From APNM01 sp040361335 (GTDB lineage: Bacteria > Pseudomonadota > Gammaproteobacteria > Nevskiales > Salinisphaeraceae), in NCBI RefSeq assembly GCF_040361335.1, contig NZ_APNM01000012.1, positions 47,473-111,472 on the forward strand: 64,000 nt of DNA, given 5' to 3'. The notes beneath the pieces were generated by a model, which was not told the origin of the DNA, made no database searches, and worked only from the letters and a program-made list of their open reading frames with translations. Shown one piece after another: positions 52,398-63,083 of this stretch. Numbering within the stretch: position 1 is the stretch's first letter; each line of letters begins with the position of its first letter. Made by a program: the position numbers and the translations under genes.

Positions 52398-55208
52398 TCA
52401 CGGCAGTTGCGCGATGTCGTCGTCCAGCCGCTCCTCGCGATCGTAACGGGCCGGCTGCAGTGTCGCGAGTTGTTCCAGGCTCTTGCGGATCCATTCGTTG
52501 TATACCCCGTCCGCGATCCGGTCCAGGTTCGCCTCGTGGATTTCGATGGCCTTCTCCTCGAAGGGGAAGGCCTGCTCCTCCAGCAGAATCTCGTACTGGG
52601 CGGCCTCGGTGCCGGAAAGGTCCGGCGGGCGGGGCGCCTCCAGCAGGTCGCGACTGAACTCGTAATAAAGCTGTCCGATGCGATAGGTGGCCGCGGTGGT
52701 CACCTCCGCGATGGCGTAGTCGGCGGCCTTGCCGTAGGCGTTGAGCGCCGCTTCCAGCCGCTCCTTCTTGGCCGGCAACGATCGCTTGATCGGCAGGGTG
52801 AGCCGGGCCTCGGCGACCGCGGCACGCTTGTCCTCGGCCAGGGCCAGCGTGGCCTCGGCGGCGAGCGTGCGGCTGCGCTCGGTACGGGCGTCGCCGGCGT
52901 CGGCGTCGGCCGCGATCAGGCGTTCCCGCCAGCGGTCGGCCGCCGCCTTGTCGCCGACCGCCGCGTTCAGGGCGATCAGGCTCCGGATGGCCTCGATGCG
53001 GTCCCCGAACGGGGGATCGTGCGCTTCCAGGAACGTTTCGTAGGCGTCGATCGCGGCGTCGGTGTCGTCGCTTTCCTCATACAGGCGGGCGGCCTGGAGG
53101 GCGGCGTCCCGGCGCTGTTCGGCATCGATGTCCTGTTGGCCGCGGACCCGGGCGAACTCGGTAGCGGCGCGGGCCTTGTCGCCGGCCTCCAGGTGCAGGG
53201 CGGCGAGCCGCCGCGTGGCCTCGGGGGCGAGCTCGTGTTCCGGGTAGCGCTCGCGGAACGCGGCGTAGAGGGCGATCGCGCGGGATGTCTGGTCGGCCCG
53301 GACGGCGGCCGCGGCGGCGTCGAAGGCGGCGGTGGTCCGGATCTCGGCGAGGGCCGGTGCGTCGCCGACGACGGTTTCGCCCAGGCGCAGGAATTCGTCC
53401 GCGGCCTCGGCGTCGCGCCCGGCCTCGGCCAGGGCCTCGCCCTGTCGGTAGATGGCGGTGGCGAGGGCCTCGCGCCAAGCCGGGGCGTCCTTGGCGTCGG
53501 GTTCGTGCTCCAGCAGCCAGGAGAACGCGGTCTCGGCGGTCTCGTAATCCTCGGCCGCCATCGCCGCGGCACTGCGGATGCGCCAGGCGTTGGCGAGCTG
53601 CGTGTCCTCGGCGGGCGGTTCGTGCGCGATCACGCGCCGCGCGATGTCGTCGGCCGCCTGCAGCTTGTCGGCCCGGTAGAGATCCTCCGCCAGCCGTGCC
53701 AGCGCCCGGGTGGCCTCGGGCTCGGCGGGATAGGCCTCGGCCAGGCGCAAGGTCGCTTCGCGGACCTTGGGGTCGCCGGCGACGTTCTCCTCGCCGGCGG
53801 CCTCGCGCCACGCGAGAACGGCGGCATAGGCGGCCTCGGTGGCGTGCGTGTTGGGCGGCATTTCGTAGGCCACGCGCTCGAAGACCCGGGCGGCTTCGGC
53901 ATGGTCCCCCGCCTCGTACAGGGTCGAGGCGCGGCGGTAGGCCAGGGTCGGCGCGTCGTCGGTGTCCGGGAAGACCGTCAGGTAGTTGTCGTACCAGGCG
54001 GCGGCACGGCGGTAGTCGTCCGCTTCGCCGGTGTCCTGCGCCGCCGCGTGATAGGTGCGCGTGATCTCGTCGAGGTATTCGTTCAGCCGTTCGCGCACCT
54101 CGGGCACCGCGAGCGGGTCCTGCCCGTACCAGGTCTCGCCCTCAAGACCATAGTGCCGTACGAAACCTTGCTTGCGTTCCAGTGCCACGCTGCGGAAACC
54201 GCCGTCCTCCAACGCCGTGATCGCGGCGATCTCGAAATCCTTGGCTTCGGGGTGCTCCGGATTGCGCTCGGCGAAGGCCAGGGCGGTGTCGGAGGCGTCG
54301 GTGTAGCGCTCCTTGTCCATGTAGTGGGCGAACAGGTTGTCGTAGAGCAGGAACTCGTACGGCGCCATGTCCGCGTGGGTGTCGATGAAGGCGGCGGGGG
54401 TCAGGCCGTCGCCGAGCTGCGCGAAGTTGAGGGTGATGGCCCGCAGGGTGTCGGTCACCAGCTCGCTATCGGCGGTCTTGAGGCCGTCCAGGTCGGCGCG
54501 GCCGGCGGCGTCCAGGCGCGCCGGCGGCAGCTTGCGCCGCAGCGCCGTCGACAGCCGTTCCAGGGAGGCGCGGTGCTCGCCCAGCCGGTAGCGTGCCCAG
54601 CCGAGCTTGTAGAGGGCCTGCGTGTAGAACGGCGTGTCCGTGCCGCGTTCCGCAAGCCAGGCGTAATCCTCGGCGGCCCGGGCGTAGTTGCTCAGGATGA
54701 AGCGCATCTCCGCGCGGCGAAAGCGTGCCTCCGGCACCAGCTCGGAGCGTGGGTGCTCCTCGATCAGCCGGCCCAGGGCGGTGATCGCGCCGGCGGTGTC
54801 GCCGGCCAGCTCGGATGCGCGGGCGACGTTGTACAGGAGTTCCCCGCGGCGCTCGGTGGCACGACTGGACGCCAGGACCTCGCGGTAGAGTTCGATCGCC
54901 CGCCGGGCGCCGGGTTTCGGATCGACGGCCTCGACCGCGACTTCCAGTTCCAGGTCGGCGAGACGGCGCTTGACCTTGAGACGCACGTCCGGGCGGTCGG
55001 TCAGCTCCAGCAGGCGGCGATAGTTGTCGCGCGCCGTCTCCAGGTCCACCGGCCGCGTTTCCGCCGCGGTTCCCCGGTCCAGATCGAGTTCGCGCTCCTC
55101 CAGGGATTCCAGGGTGGCCGGCCCCTGGGCGGCGGCGCCCGCCGTCCAGGCGAGCAGCGCGACGGGGCCGAGGACGCGGGCGAGGGTCATGACGGGCGGG
55201 CGAATCAC
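52398..55208 (-). CDS. very large periplasmic TPR protein (AgmU/GltD-like)
   Basis: A 936-residue secreted protein with a signal peptide (MTLARVLGPVALLAWTAGAA from an internal Met). Nearly the whole length is helical TPR-like repeats (e.g. LLYNVARASELAGDTAGAIT, AFSWLLEHEPDAKDAPAWRE, AIDAYETFLEAHDPPFGDRI). No catalytic domain. The GTG at 55208 overlaps the upstream stop (GTGA); the ATG at 55190 is the alternative. Large periplasmic TPR proteins of this kind scaffold the Agl-Glt complex; that role here is inference from context. Confidence 0.85.
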   Translation of the reverse strand: MIRPPVMTLARVLGPVALLAWTAGAAAQGPATLESLEERELDLDRGTAAETRPVDLETARDNYRRLLELTDRPDVRLKVKRRLADLELEVAVEAVDPKPGARRAIELYREVLASSRATERRGELLYNVARASELAGDTAGAITALGRLIEEHPRSELVPEARFRRAEMRFILSNYARAAEDYAWLAERGTDTPFYTQALYKLGWARYRLGEHRASLERLSTALRRKLPPARLDAAGRADLDGLKTADSELVTDTLRAITLNFAQLGDGLTPAAFIDTHADMAPYEFLLYDNLFAHYMDKERYTDASDTALAFAERNPEHPEAKDFEIAAITALEDGGFRSVALERKQGFVRHYGLEGETWYGQDPLAVPEVRERLNEYLDEITRTYHAAAQDTGEADDYRRAAAWYDNYLTVFPDTDDAPTLAYRRASTLYEAGDHAEAARVFERVAYEMPPNTHATEAAYAAVLAWREAAGEENVAGDPKVREATLRLAEAYPAEPEATRALARLAEDLYRADKLQAADDIARRVIAHEPPAEDTQLANAWRIRSAAAMAAEDYETAETAFSWLLEHEPDAKDAPAWREALATAIYRQGEALAEAGRDAEAADEFLRLGETVVGDAPALAEIRTTAAFDAAAAAVRADQTSRAIALYAAFRERYPEHELAPEATRRLAALHLEAGDKARAATEFARVRGQQDIDAEQRRDAALQAARLYEESDDTDAAIDAYETFLEAHDPPFGDRIEAIRSLIALNAAVGDKAAADRWRERLIAADADAGDARTERSRTLAAEATLALAEDKRAAVAEARLTLPIKRSLPAKKERLEAALNAYGKAADYAIAEVTTAATYRIGQLYYEFSRDLLEAPRPPDLSGTEAAQYEILLEEQAFPFEEKAIEIHEANLDRIADGVYNEWIRKSLEQLATLQPARYDREERLDDDIAQLP

Positions 55209-56893
55209 GGTTGCGATGTCCGGGCCGGTGCCGTCCCGTGGCCGCCGAGCGCGTCGATCACGCTCGCCTGGCCGAGGCGGCTGTTGGTGAGATAGGAGTC
55301 CAGGTAACGCGCCCGCTCCCGCGCCGCGGCGAGCATGCGGTCGCGCAGGACCTTGCCGTAGTCCGCGATCAGATCCCGGATGTGCGTGCGCAGTTCGCGC
55401 AGCCGCGTCTGCAGCTCGCGTACCCGGACTTCCTGCTCGCGCAGCGGCGCCGGCGCGTCGATGCCGGCCCGTGCCAGGGCGGTGCGCCGGCCCTGGAGCG
55501 TGGCCTGCAGCTCGCCGAGCCGCTCGCCGCGGTCCAGCAGGCGGTCGTCCAGGGCGATCAGGTCCTGGATCTGGTGGGCGTCGCTGTTGAAGCCGGGACG
55601 GCTGATCGCGTCGTGCAGGTACGGCATGGCCGCGTTGCGCGGCAGGCCCCAGCGGCGGGCGAACCAGTCGAGGTCCGGGGCGACGCCGGGCGGTAGTTCG
55701 GCGCCGGTCTCGACCGGGTCGCGCAGGCGCTCGATGACCGTCTCCAGGCCGGCGCGCTCGTCCTCCAGCACGTGGATGGCGCGGCTGTAGTAGTCCAGGG
55801 CGCGCTCGCGCGAGCCCAGTTCCGCGTAGGCGTGCGGCACCGTGGTCCAGGCTTCCTGGACGGGGGCGGCGGTCGCGGGGCGGTGCACCAGTTCCAGCCA
55901 GGGCACCAGGGCCCGCCGGTAGCGTTCTGCCTCGGTCTCTCCGCCCTCCTTGGTCCGGAAACGGTCGGTGTCGCGGAACATCTGCGGCGGGCCGCAGGCC
56001 TCGCGCGGCATCCGGCGCAGCACCGGCAGGGTGTCGGGCAGCAGCCGCGCCGGGTCCTCCCGGCAGGCGATCTCCTTGAGCACGGTGTGCTTCTGCGGGT
56101 CGCCGTCCGGCGCCAGCTCGGCCCAGCCCAGACCCAGCAGCGCGCGGTCCGCGGCGGGGCCGTTGAGCCGGATGCGCTGGAACAGGGCACGGGCGGTGGC
56201 GCCCTGGCCGGTCTCCAGGTAGGCATAGGCCAGCACCAGGTTGGCCTGATCCCGGAGCGCGAGGCCGACGGGGTCGTCGGTGCGCATGGTGCCGACTGCG
56301 TTGAGCTCGCCGGCGCCCTCGGCGACCCGGCCGGCGCGGACCAGCGCCACGCCCAGGTTATAGCGCGCGTACGGGGTCAGGTCGCCCTCGACGGCCCGCA
56401 GTGTTTCGACCGCGTCGGCGAACCGGCCCTGCGCGATAAGCGCCTGCGCCTCCAGCAGCGGCTTGCGGCCTTCGAGTTCGCCGGGCAGCTCGCCGTGGAC
56501 GTTGTCCAGGGCCGTCTCGGCACGATCCGGCCGGCCGCGGTGGTGCCAGGCACGGGCGAGTTCGAACCAGGCCCGGTTGCGGCGTTCGGTGTCGACGCGA
56601 TAGTCGAGGCCGCGGCGATAGCGCTCGGCGGCGGCGTCCAGCAGGCCGTAGGCGGCCAGGTGCTCGCCCAGGAGCGCGTCCAGCAGGAACGGGCCGGGTC
56701 CGCCGCGTTCGCCGTCGACATCGTGCGCGGCCGCCAGGAACGCCAGGGGGTCGCCGGTCGCCGCGAGGTAGCGCAATTCCGCCCGTTCCAGCGCCGCGGC
56801 GCGGCCGGGTCCCGGCGGCTCGTAGTCGGCGGCCGCGGCGCCCGGCGTCAGCAGGGCCAGGCAGACGGCAATATGCGCGCGCCGTGCCGTCAC
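55205..56893 (-). CDS. periplasmic TPR protein A (paralogue of the 57640 gene)
   Basis: A 562-residue secreted protein (signal MTARRAHIAVCLALLTPGAA) made of TPR-like repeats in the N-terminal half: YNLGVALVRAGRVAEGAGEL, then LRDQANLVLAYAYLETGQGA and LFQRIRLNGPAADRALLGLG. The C-terminal part has a coiled-coil stretch (EQEVRVRELQTRLRELRTHI). The repeats match those of the 523-residue protein encoded at 57640, so the two arose by duplication. First large component of the operon. Confidence 0.82.
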   Translation of the reverse strand: MTARRAHIAVCLALLTPGAAAADYEPPGPGRAAALERAELRYLAATGDPLAFLAAAHDVDGERGGPGPFLLDALLGEHLAAYGLLDAAAERYRRGLDYRVDTERRNRAWFELARAWHHRGRPDRAETALDNVHGELPGELEGRKPLLEAQALIAQGRFADAVETLRAVEGDLTPYARYNLGVALVRAGRVAEGAGELNAVGTMRTDDPVGLALRDQANLVLAYAYLETGQGATARALFQRIRLNGPAADRALLGLGWAELAPDGDPQKHTVLKEIACREDPARLLPDTLPVLRRMPREACGPPQMFRDTDRFRTKEGGETEAERYRRALVPWLELVHRPATAAPVQEAWTTVPHAYAELGSRERALDYYSRAIHVLEDERAGLETVIERLRDPVETGAELPPGVAPDLDWFARRWGLPRNAAMPYLHDAISRPGFNSDAHQIQDLIALDDRLLDRGERLGELQATLQGRRTALARAGIDAPAPLREQEVRVRELQTRLRELRTHIRDLIADYGKVLRDRMLAAARERARYLDSYLTNSRLGQASVIDALGGHGTAPARTSQP

Positions 56894-57417
56894 GGGCGGT
56901 CCGCGTGGGTTCGGGGTGTGAATGTCGGCTCGCCCCCGTCGGCGCCGGGATGCAGGTGCAGCTCTAGCAGGCGCGGTCCCTCCGGCTTGTCGATTCGGAA
57001 CGCGGCCGTGCGGGCGTAGGGTTCGCCGCCGAGCCGCCCGGTCAGGCGCGCCGAGATGCGGTGATCGCCGCTGGCGAGGTTATCGATATGCAGGCGGTGC
57101 GCGCCGCCGTCGGCGAGCGCATCGCGCTGCGGGCCGTCGTAACGGTGGGTGGCGACGACGGTGTCGTCGACGCTCAACTCGATCGTTTCCAGCTCGAAGT
57201 CGGATAGCGCTTCCGCGGTGACGAAGACCGTCCAGCGTGTCGGGGCGGGGTAGCGGATATCGCGCGCGAGCGCGGTGAACTCGGCCTCCAGGTCGAGGAC
57301 TTCGGTCTTGACCGACTGGGCCCGGTCTTCCAGGTCGTCGCCGGCCGGTGACGCGGCGAATGTCGCGATCGGCGCCAGACAGGCGAGCAGGCAGGTGAGA
57401 TGCTTGAGACTTGGCAT
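56890..57417 (-). CDS. secreted protein opening the motor operon, function unknown
   Basis: A 175-residue protein with a signal peptide (MPSLKHLTCLLACLAPIATF). The mature part looks like a beta-sandwich (RWTVFVTAEALSDFELETIE, HRLHIDNLASGDHRISARLT) and ends in a His/Pro-rich tail. Overlaps the next gene by 4 bases. No family recognised. First gene after the promoter at 57596. Confidence 0.75.
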   Translation of the reverse strand: MPSLKHLTCLLACLAPIATFAASPAGDDLEDRAQSVKTEVLDLEAEFTALARDIRYPAPTRWTVFVTAEALSDFELETIELSVDDTVVATHRYDGPQRDALADGGAHRLHIDNLASGDHRISARLTGRLGGEPYARTAAFRIDKPEGPRLLELHLHPGADGGEPTFTPRTHADRP

Positions 57418-57595
57418 GGCGTGCGAGTTCGTCAGGTCGCCGCGAAGCTTCTCCGCCGGCGCTGCATGAAGCTGTGTCCTCCGCGCTTCGTTACCTTGTC
57501 CGTGGCCGGCTTGCAGGATACTGTCGCCGGGTGGGTATGCCCCGGCCTGACCGGTCTTGTCCCGATGGGGCGGCGACGGGCCGCGTTCCATGCCG

Positions 57596-57624
57596 AGTAT
57601 AGACATCTGGCCCGACCTCGTCAT
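57596..57624 (-). promoter_or_regulatory. sigma-70-type promoter of the motor operon
   Basis: On the minus strand ATGACG (57619-57624) and TATACT (57596-57601) are separated by exactly 17 bp, about 180 bp before the start at 57417 and inside the only sizeable gap of the cluster. Four of six -35 bases and five of six -10 bases match the consensus. Confidence 0.55.
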
Positions 57625-57639
57625 GCCCGCGCGGGACAC

Positions 57640-59211
57640 CTATTCCATCAGGGAGACCAGCCCGAGCTGGGCCGCCTCCAGATACTGGTCGAGCCGCTTC
57701 AGGCGTTGCCGCCGGCGGTCGCTGTCGAGCGAGGCGCGTGCCGCCACGGTCGCCGCGAGCGCTTCGTCGAGCCGCTCGCGCACGTCGGGGACGCCGCGTC
57801 TGAGGGCCTCGGCGCGCGCGTTGCGGTCGCCGGGGGTCGCCCGCGAGGCCTCCAGGGAGCGCAGCAGGGCCTGCAGGCGCGCGCGCTGGGCGCCGTTGGG
57901 GGTCGCCATCCCGCGATCGCCGGGCGCCGTGGCGCGCAGTCGGTCGAGAACCGCGCCGAGCTCGGCCACCGTGTCGGGGTCGGCGCCGCCCTTGCCGGCG
58001 GCCGCGAGCCAGCGTTCGATCCGGGCCAGCCGGGTGTCGGCGGCGCGCAGTGAATCCGCGAGCGCGTCCAGGCGGTCGGCTTCCGTGGTGTACAGCGTGG
58101 ATGCATCCGCCGTCGCTTCGCCGTTCGCGATCGCCTCGCGGGCGGTCCGCAGGCGTTCCACCGCCGTCCGGTATGCGTCTCGGGCCGCCTCGCGCTCGCC
58201 CGAGCGGGCGAGCGCGTAGGGCAGCGCCACGAGGGCTTCCTGGGCCACGGTGCGGGTCGCGGGGGCCGCGACCGTTTCGCGCCAGGCCACCGCCGCGCGC
58301 CGGTAGGCGGCGCGGTTGCTCTCCCGGGCGGCGGCGCCGCCGAGCGCGTCCGTTTCCTCGTCGATATCGCGGCAGTCGACGCGCGGCACCTCGTGGATCT
58401 CGGACGTTCCCTCCCAGAGGTCCGGCTCGCTTTCGCGGCACCGTTCCGCCTGCTCGGTGGTCAAGGTCTGGCTGTCGCCGGGATGGGCCAGTTCCGCCCA
58501 GCCGAGGGCGAGCGTGGCCTCGCCGCTGAAGGGCCCGTCCAGACGGATGCGTTCGAGTACGCTGCGCGCGAGTCCGCCGCGCCAGTCGCGCAGGAACCAG
58601 TAGCCCAACCGGAGGTTGGCGCGGTCCGCGAGCAGCCGGCGCGCCGGGTCTTCGCCCCGGTAGCGGCCGAGGGCGTCGAGCTCCGCCGCGCCGCGTTCCG
58701 TCGCCCCGGCGCCGAGCCAGGCCACGCCGAGGTTGTAACGGTCGATCGGGGTTAGTTCCCCGCGTCGGCGCTGACCGGCGAGTGCCAGCGCCGCTTCGTC
58801 GAAGCGTTTCTGCCGCAGCAGCGCCCGTGCCAGTAGCGACGCACGCTCGTGCGCGGCGGCGGCATCGAGGTTGCGGGTCATCTGCAGCAATACCCGCTCG
58901 GTGCGCCGCGGTTCGCCGGCGCGGTAATGGGCCCGGGCCAGCGCCAGCCAGGCGTCGCTGGCGGCCGGGTCGCGCTGGTGTCCGGCGAGCTCGCGCCGGG
59001 CCGCCGCGATCAGGTCGCGCTCGGCATAGATGGTGGCCAACAGCGGACCGCCGTGCACGCCGCGTGCGCGCAGGGCCGCGAGCGCGGCGGCCTCCTCGCC
59101 GGTGGCGGCCAGGAAGCGGGCATGCGCTCGGTACAGGTCGTCGGCGTTCCCGTCGGCGGCGGCCGGGCCCGAGATCAGGACCGCGGCGAGCAGGAGCAGG
59201 CACCTACGCAT
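57640..59211 (-). CDS. periplasmic TPR protein B (paralogue of the 55205 gene)
   Basis: A 523-residue secreted protein (signal MRRCLLLLAAVLISGPAAA). TPR-like repeats: YNLGVAWLGAGATERGAAEL, then LADRANLRLGYWFLRDWRGG and LERIRLDGPFSGEATLALGW. These run parallel to the 562-residue neighbour. The C-terminus is a long helical region rich in Arg and Ala. Its start overlaps the prmA end by 8 bases, so it is expressed with accBC-prmA rather than from the motor promoter. Confidence 0.82.
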   Translation of the reverse strand: MRRCLLLLAAVLISGPAAADGNADDLYRAHARFLAATGEEAAALAALRARGVHGGPLLATIYAERDLIAAARRELAGHQRDPAASDAWLALARAHYRAGEPRRTERVLLQMTRNLDAAAAHERASLLARALLRQKRFDEAALALAGQRRRGELTPIDRYNLGVAWLGAGATERGAAELDALGRYRGEDPARRLLADRANLRLGYWFLRDWRGGLARSVLERIRLDGPFSGEATLALGWAELAHPGDSQTLTTEQAERCRESEPDLWEGTSEIHEVPRVDCRDIDEETDALGGAAARESNRAAYRRAAVAWRETVAAPATRTVAQEALVALPYALARSGEREAARDAYRTAVERLRTAREAIANGEATADASTLYTTEADRLDALADSLRAADTRLARIERWLAAAGKGGADPDTVAELGAVLDRLRATAPGDRGMATPNGAQRARLQALLRSLEASRATPGDRNARAEALRRGVPDVRERLDEALAATVAARASLDSDRRRQRLKRLDQYLEAAQLGLVSLME

Positions 59212-60096
59212 GCGTGTCCCCGCCTCGGCGGACGGCGTCCAGGCGACACCAGCCCTCGCGCGTGGCGCCCGGACCGAATTCAAACCAAGGGGTGTACGCC
59301 GCGCGCACGGTATCCGCCTGATCTTCCAGGATGCCGGAGAGCACGAGATGGCCGCCCGGAGTGACGCGCCCCGCCAGCAGAGCGGCCAGTTCGACCAGGG
59401 GGCCGGCCAGTATGTTTGCGATCAGGATGTCCACGGCGGTATCAGTCCGTTCGCTCGGAATCCCCGTCTCGATTCGCGCGCCGACCGCGTTGGCCTCGGC
59501 GTTCTCCCGCGTCGCCGTCAGCGCTTGTGGATCGATGTCCACCGCGACGACCGACCGCGCCCCCAGCAGGGCCGCCGCGACAGCCAGAATGCCGGAGCCG
59601 CAGCCGTAGTCAAGCACACGTTTGTGACGGGGCGGGTGGGCGTCGAGCCATTCCAGGCACAGGGCGGTGGTGGGATGGGTGCCGGTGCCGAAGGCCAGGC
59701 CGGGGTCCAGGCGCATGACCACGGCCTCTCCCGCGGGCGCGGCCGCCTCGTGGGGACAGACCCAGAGGTGCTCGCCGAAGCGCATCGGCCGGTAATCGTC
59801 GAGCCAGGCCCGGACCCAGTCGCGGTCCTCGAGCAGGCGCACGCGCGCGGCCGGCGGTCGGTCGGGGAAGGCGGCCGCGAGCGCCGCCTCGACCTCGCGG
59901 GAATCGGTGTCGCCCGGAAACAGGCCGGTGACTTCCGTGTCCCGCCACAACGGTGTTTCGCCGACCCCGGGTTCGTACAGGGGTTCGTCCCGGGCGTCCC
60001 GCAGGGTCACGGCCACGGCGCCCGCGCTCTCGAGGGCGGCCTCGGCCAGGGCCGGATTCGCCGCGGCGATCGCGACCTCCAGCCAGGCGGTGCCCA

Positions 60097-60097
<1 letters not shown>
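59204..60097 (-). CDS. prmA: ribosomal protein L11 methyltransferase
   Basis: AdoMet-dependent methyltransferase of 297 residues acting on ribosomal protein L11. The N-terminal substrate-recognition domain starts WLEVAIAAANPALAEAALES; the catalytic domain has VLDYGCGSGILAVAAALLGA and the motif LIANILAGPLVELAALL. The ATG overlaps the accC stop by one base (TGATG). Confidence 0.96.
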
Positions 60098-61449
<1,352 letters not shown>

Positions 61450-61458
61450 GAGTGTCTG

Positions 61459-61926
61459 CTACCCGATCACGAACAGGGGTTGATCGAACTCGACCGGCTG
61501 GCCGTTCTCCACCAGGATCGCCTTGACCTCGCCGCTGACCTCGGCCTCGATCTGGTTGAGCATCTTCATGGCCTCGATGATGCACAGCGTCTGGTCGGTG
61601 CTGACCCGGTCGCCGACGTCGACGAACGGCTTGGCGTCGGGCGAGGGCGCGCGATAGAAGGTGCCCACCATGGGCGCCCGTACCACGTGGCCCTCGGGCA
61701 GGCCGTCGCCCTCTGCGGATGCCTCCTCGGCCGCGGATTCACCCGACGGTGCGGCCGGCGCCTGGGCCGGAGGCGGCGGCGGGGGTGCCGCGTAGTTGGG
61801 CGGTGCCTGGCCGGCGGGCGGATAGCGCCCGATACGCACCGATTCCTCGCCTTCGGTGATCTCCAGCTCGGCGATGCCGGATTCCTCCACCAGTTCGATC
61901 AGCTTCTTCAGCTTGCGGATATCCAT
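61459..61926 (-). CDS. accB: acetyl-CoA carboxylase, biotin carboxyl carrier protein
   Basis: Biotin carrier of 155 residues: an N-terminal helix that binds AccC (IRKLKKLIELVEESGIAELE), a Pro/Ala-rich flexible linker (APPPPPPAQAPAAPSGE) and the biotinyl domain with the biotinylated Lys in EAMKM (K121). Confidence 0.97.
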   Translation of the reverse strand: MDIRKLKKLIELVEESGIAELEITEGEESVRIGRYPPAGQAPPNYAAPPPPPPAQAPAAPSGESAAEEASAEGDGLPEGHVVRAPMVGTFYRAPSPDAKPFVDVGDRVSTDQTLCIIEAMKMLNQIEAEVSGEVKAILVENGQPVEFDQPLFVIG

Positions 61927-61948
61927 GAGCCGGTCGGTTCTCCCAGAT

Positions 61949-62404
61949 TCAGTTGCCTTCGGGGGGTGATTCCAGATGCGCGAGCGCCGCGTCCAGCGCC
62001 AGGTCGTAGCCGAGCGCGCCGAAGCCGCTGATCACGCCCAGGGCGATGTCCGAGAAGTACGAGTGCCGTCGGAACGGCTCGCGCGCGTGGATGTTCGACA
62101 GATGCACCTCGACGAACCGCAGGTCGGCCGCGAGCAGGGCGTCGCGCAGGGCGACGCTGGTATGGGTAAAGGCCGCCGGGTTGAACAGCGCCGCGTCGAC
62201 GCCTTCCTCGGCGGCGGCGTGGATGCGTTCGATCAGGGCGGATTCGCTGTGGCTCTGGAACGCCACCAGCTCGGCCCCGCGCGCGCCGGCGCGCTCGCGC
62301 AGGCGGGTCTCGATATCGCTCAGGGTGGTGCGCCCGTAGTGGGTCGGCTCGCGAGCCCCCAGGCGGTTCAGGTTGGGACCGTTCAGTAGAAGTAGTTTAT
62401 GCAC
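61949..62404 (-). CDS. aroQ: type II 3-dehydroquinate dehydratase
   Basis: Third step of the shikimate pathway, 151 residues. The catalytic Tyr region is LLLNGPNLNRLGAREPTHYG; other active-site parts are FNPAAFTHTSVALRDAL and VEVHLSNIHAREPFRRHSYF. GTG start at 62404 (VHKLLLLNGPN) with AGGG 7 bases upstream; longer in-frame starts are outside the family length. Confidence 0.96.
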   Translation of the reverse strand: MHKLLLLNGPNLNRLGAREPTHYGRTTLSDIETRLRERAGARGAELVAFQSHSESALIERIHAAAEEGVDAALFNPAAFTHTSVALRDALLAADLRFVEVHLSNIHAREPFRRHSYFSDIALGVISGFGALGYDLALDAALAHLESPPEGN

Positions 62405-62585
62405 CCGTGGCCCTGCGTCGCGGTAGCCTGGATTATCGTCGAGTGTGCCGCGTTTGCGCACCGTTGTACAGAAGACGGCAATTGTCCGCAAGTTCGCGCA
62501 AGATGACCGCAGTTTGGCAACGCGAAAAGGATTCTTTTTCGCGCCACGAAGCCGGCTCCGGGCACGTTTCCCGGTCGCCGGAGGC

Positions 62586-63083
62586 TCAGTCCAGGTAGGG
62601 TGCCAGGAGGGCGTCCAGTTCCGTGCGGGTCAGCTCGCCCGCGACACGTTCCCGGATCCGTCCCCGGCGGTCGACCAGGATGGTCATGGGCAGTCCCGTG
62701 CCGCCATCGAACGCGTCCTGCACCCGGGCCACGCCGGCGGCGTCCACCAGCACCGGGTAGTTGATTCCGTACTCGGCGGCGAAGCGCTCGACCGGTTCGC
62801 GCCGGTCCAGGGCCAGGCCGATGATGCGTACGCCGCGATCGCGGTAGGCGCGCTGCGCCGCCACGAGCATCGGGATCTCCTCGCGGCAGGGGGCGCACCA
62901 GGTGGCCCAGAAGTTGATCAGCAGCAGGTGGCCGTCCCATTCGCTCACGTGCCGGGTCTCGCCCTGCAGGTCGGGTAGGGCGAAGTCGGGACGGGGTTCC
63001 GCGCCGCTTTGCAGCCACCAGGCGAGACCCGCGCCGGCGGCGAGGGCGAGGGCGCAGGCGGCGATGCCCAGCCAGCGGGTCAT
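62586..63083 (-). CDS. TlpA/ResA-like thiol:disulfide oxidoreductase
   Basis: Membrane-anchored periplasmic thioredoxin-fold protein of 165 residues. N-terminal helix (WLGIAACALALAAGAGLAWW), WCAPC active site in LINFWATWCAPCREEIPML and the cis-Pro loop GLPMTILVDRRG. Likely receives electrons from the adjacent DsbD (4-base ATGA overlap) for disulfide or cytochrome-c thiol reduction. Confidence 0.92.
   Translation of the reverse strand: MTRWLGIAACALALAAGAGLAWWLQSGAEPRPDFALPDLQGETRHVSEWDGHLLLINFWATWCAPCREEIPMLVAAQRAYRDRGVRIIGLALDRREPVERFAAEYGINYPVLVDAAGVARVQDAFDGGTGLPMTILVDRRGRIRERVAGELTRTELDALLAPYLD

Noticed and set aside
55205..59211. Single TPR gene broken by a frameshift
   Set aside because: Each of the two genes has its own signal peptide, complete repeats and an intervening unrelated gene; they are paralogues, not fragments.
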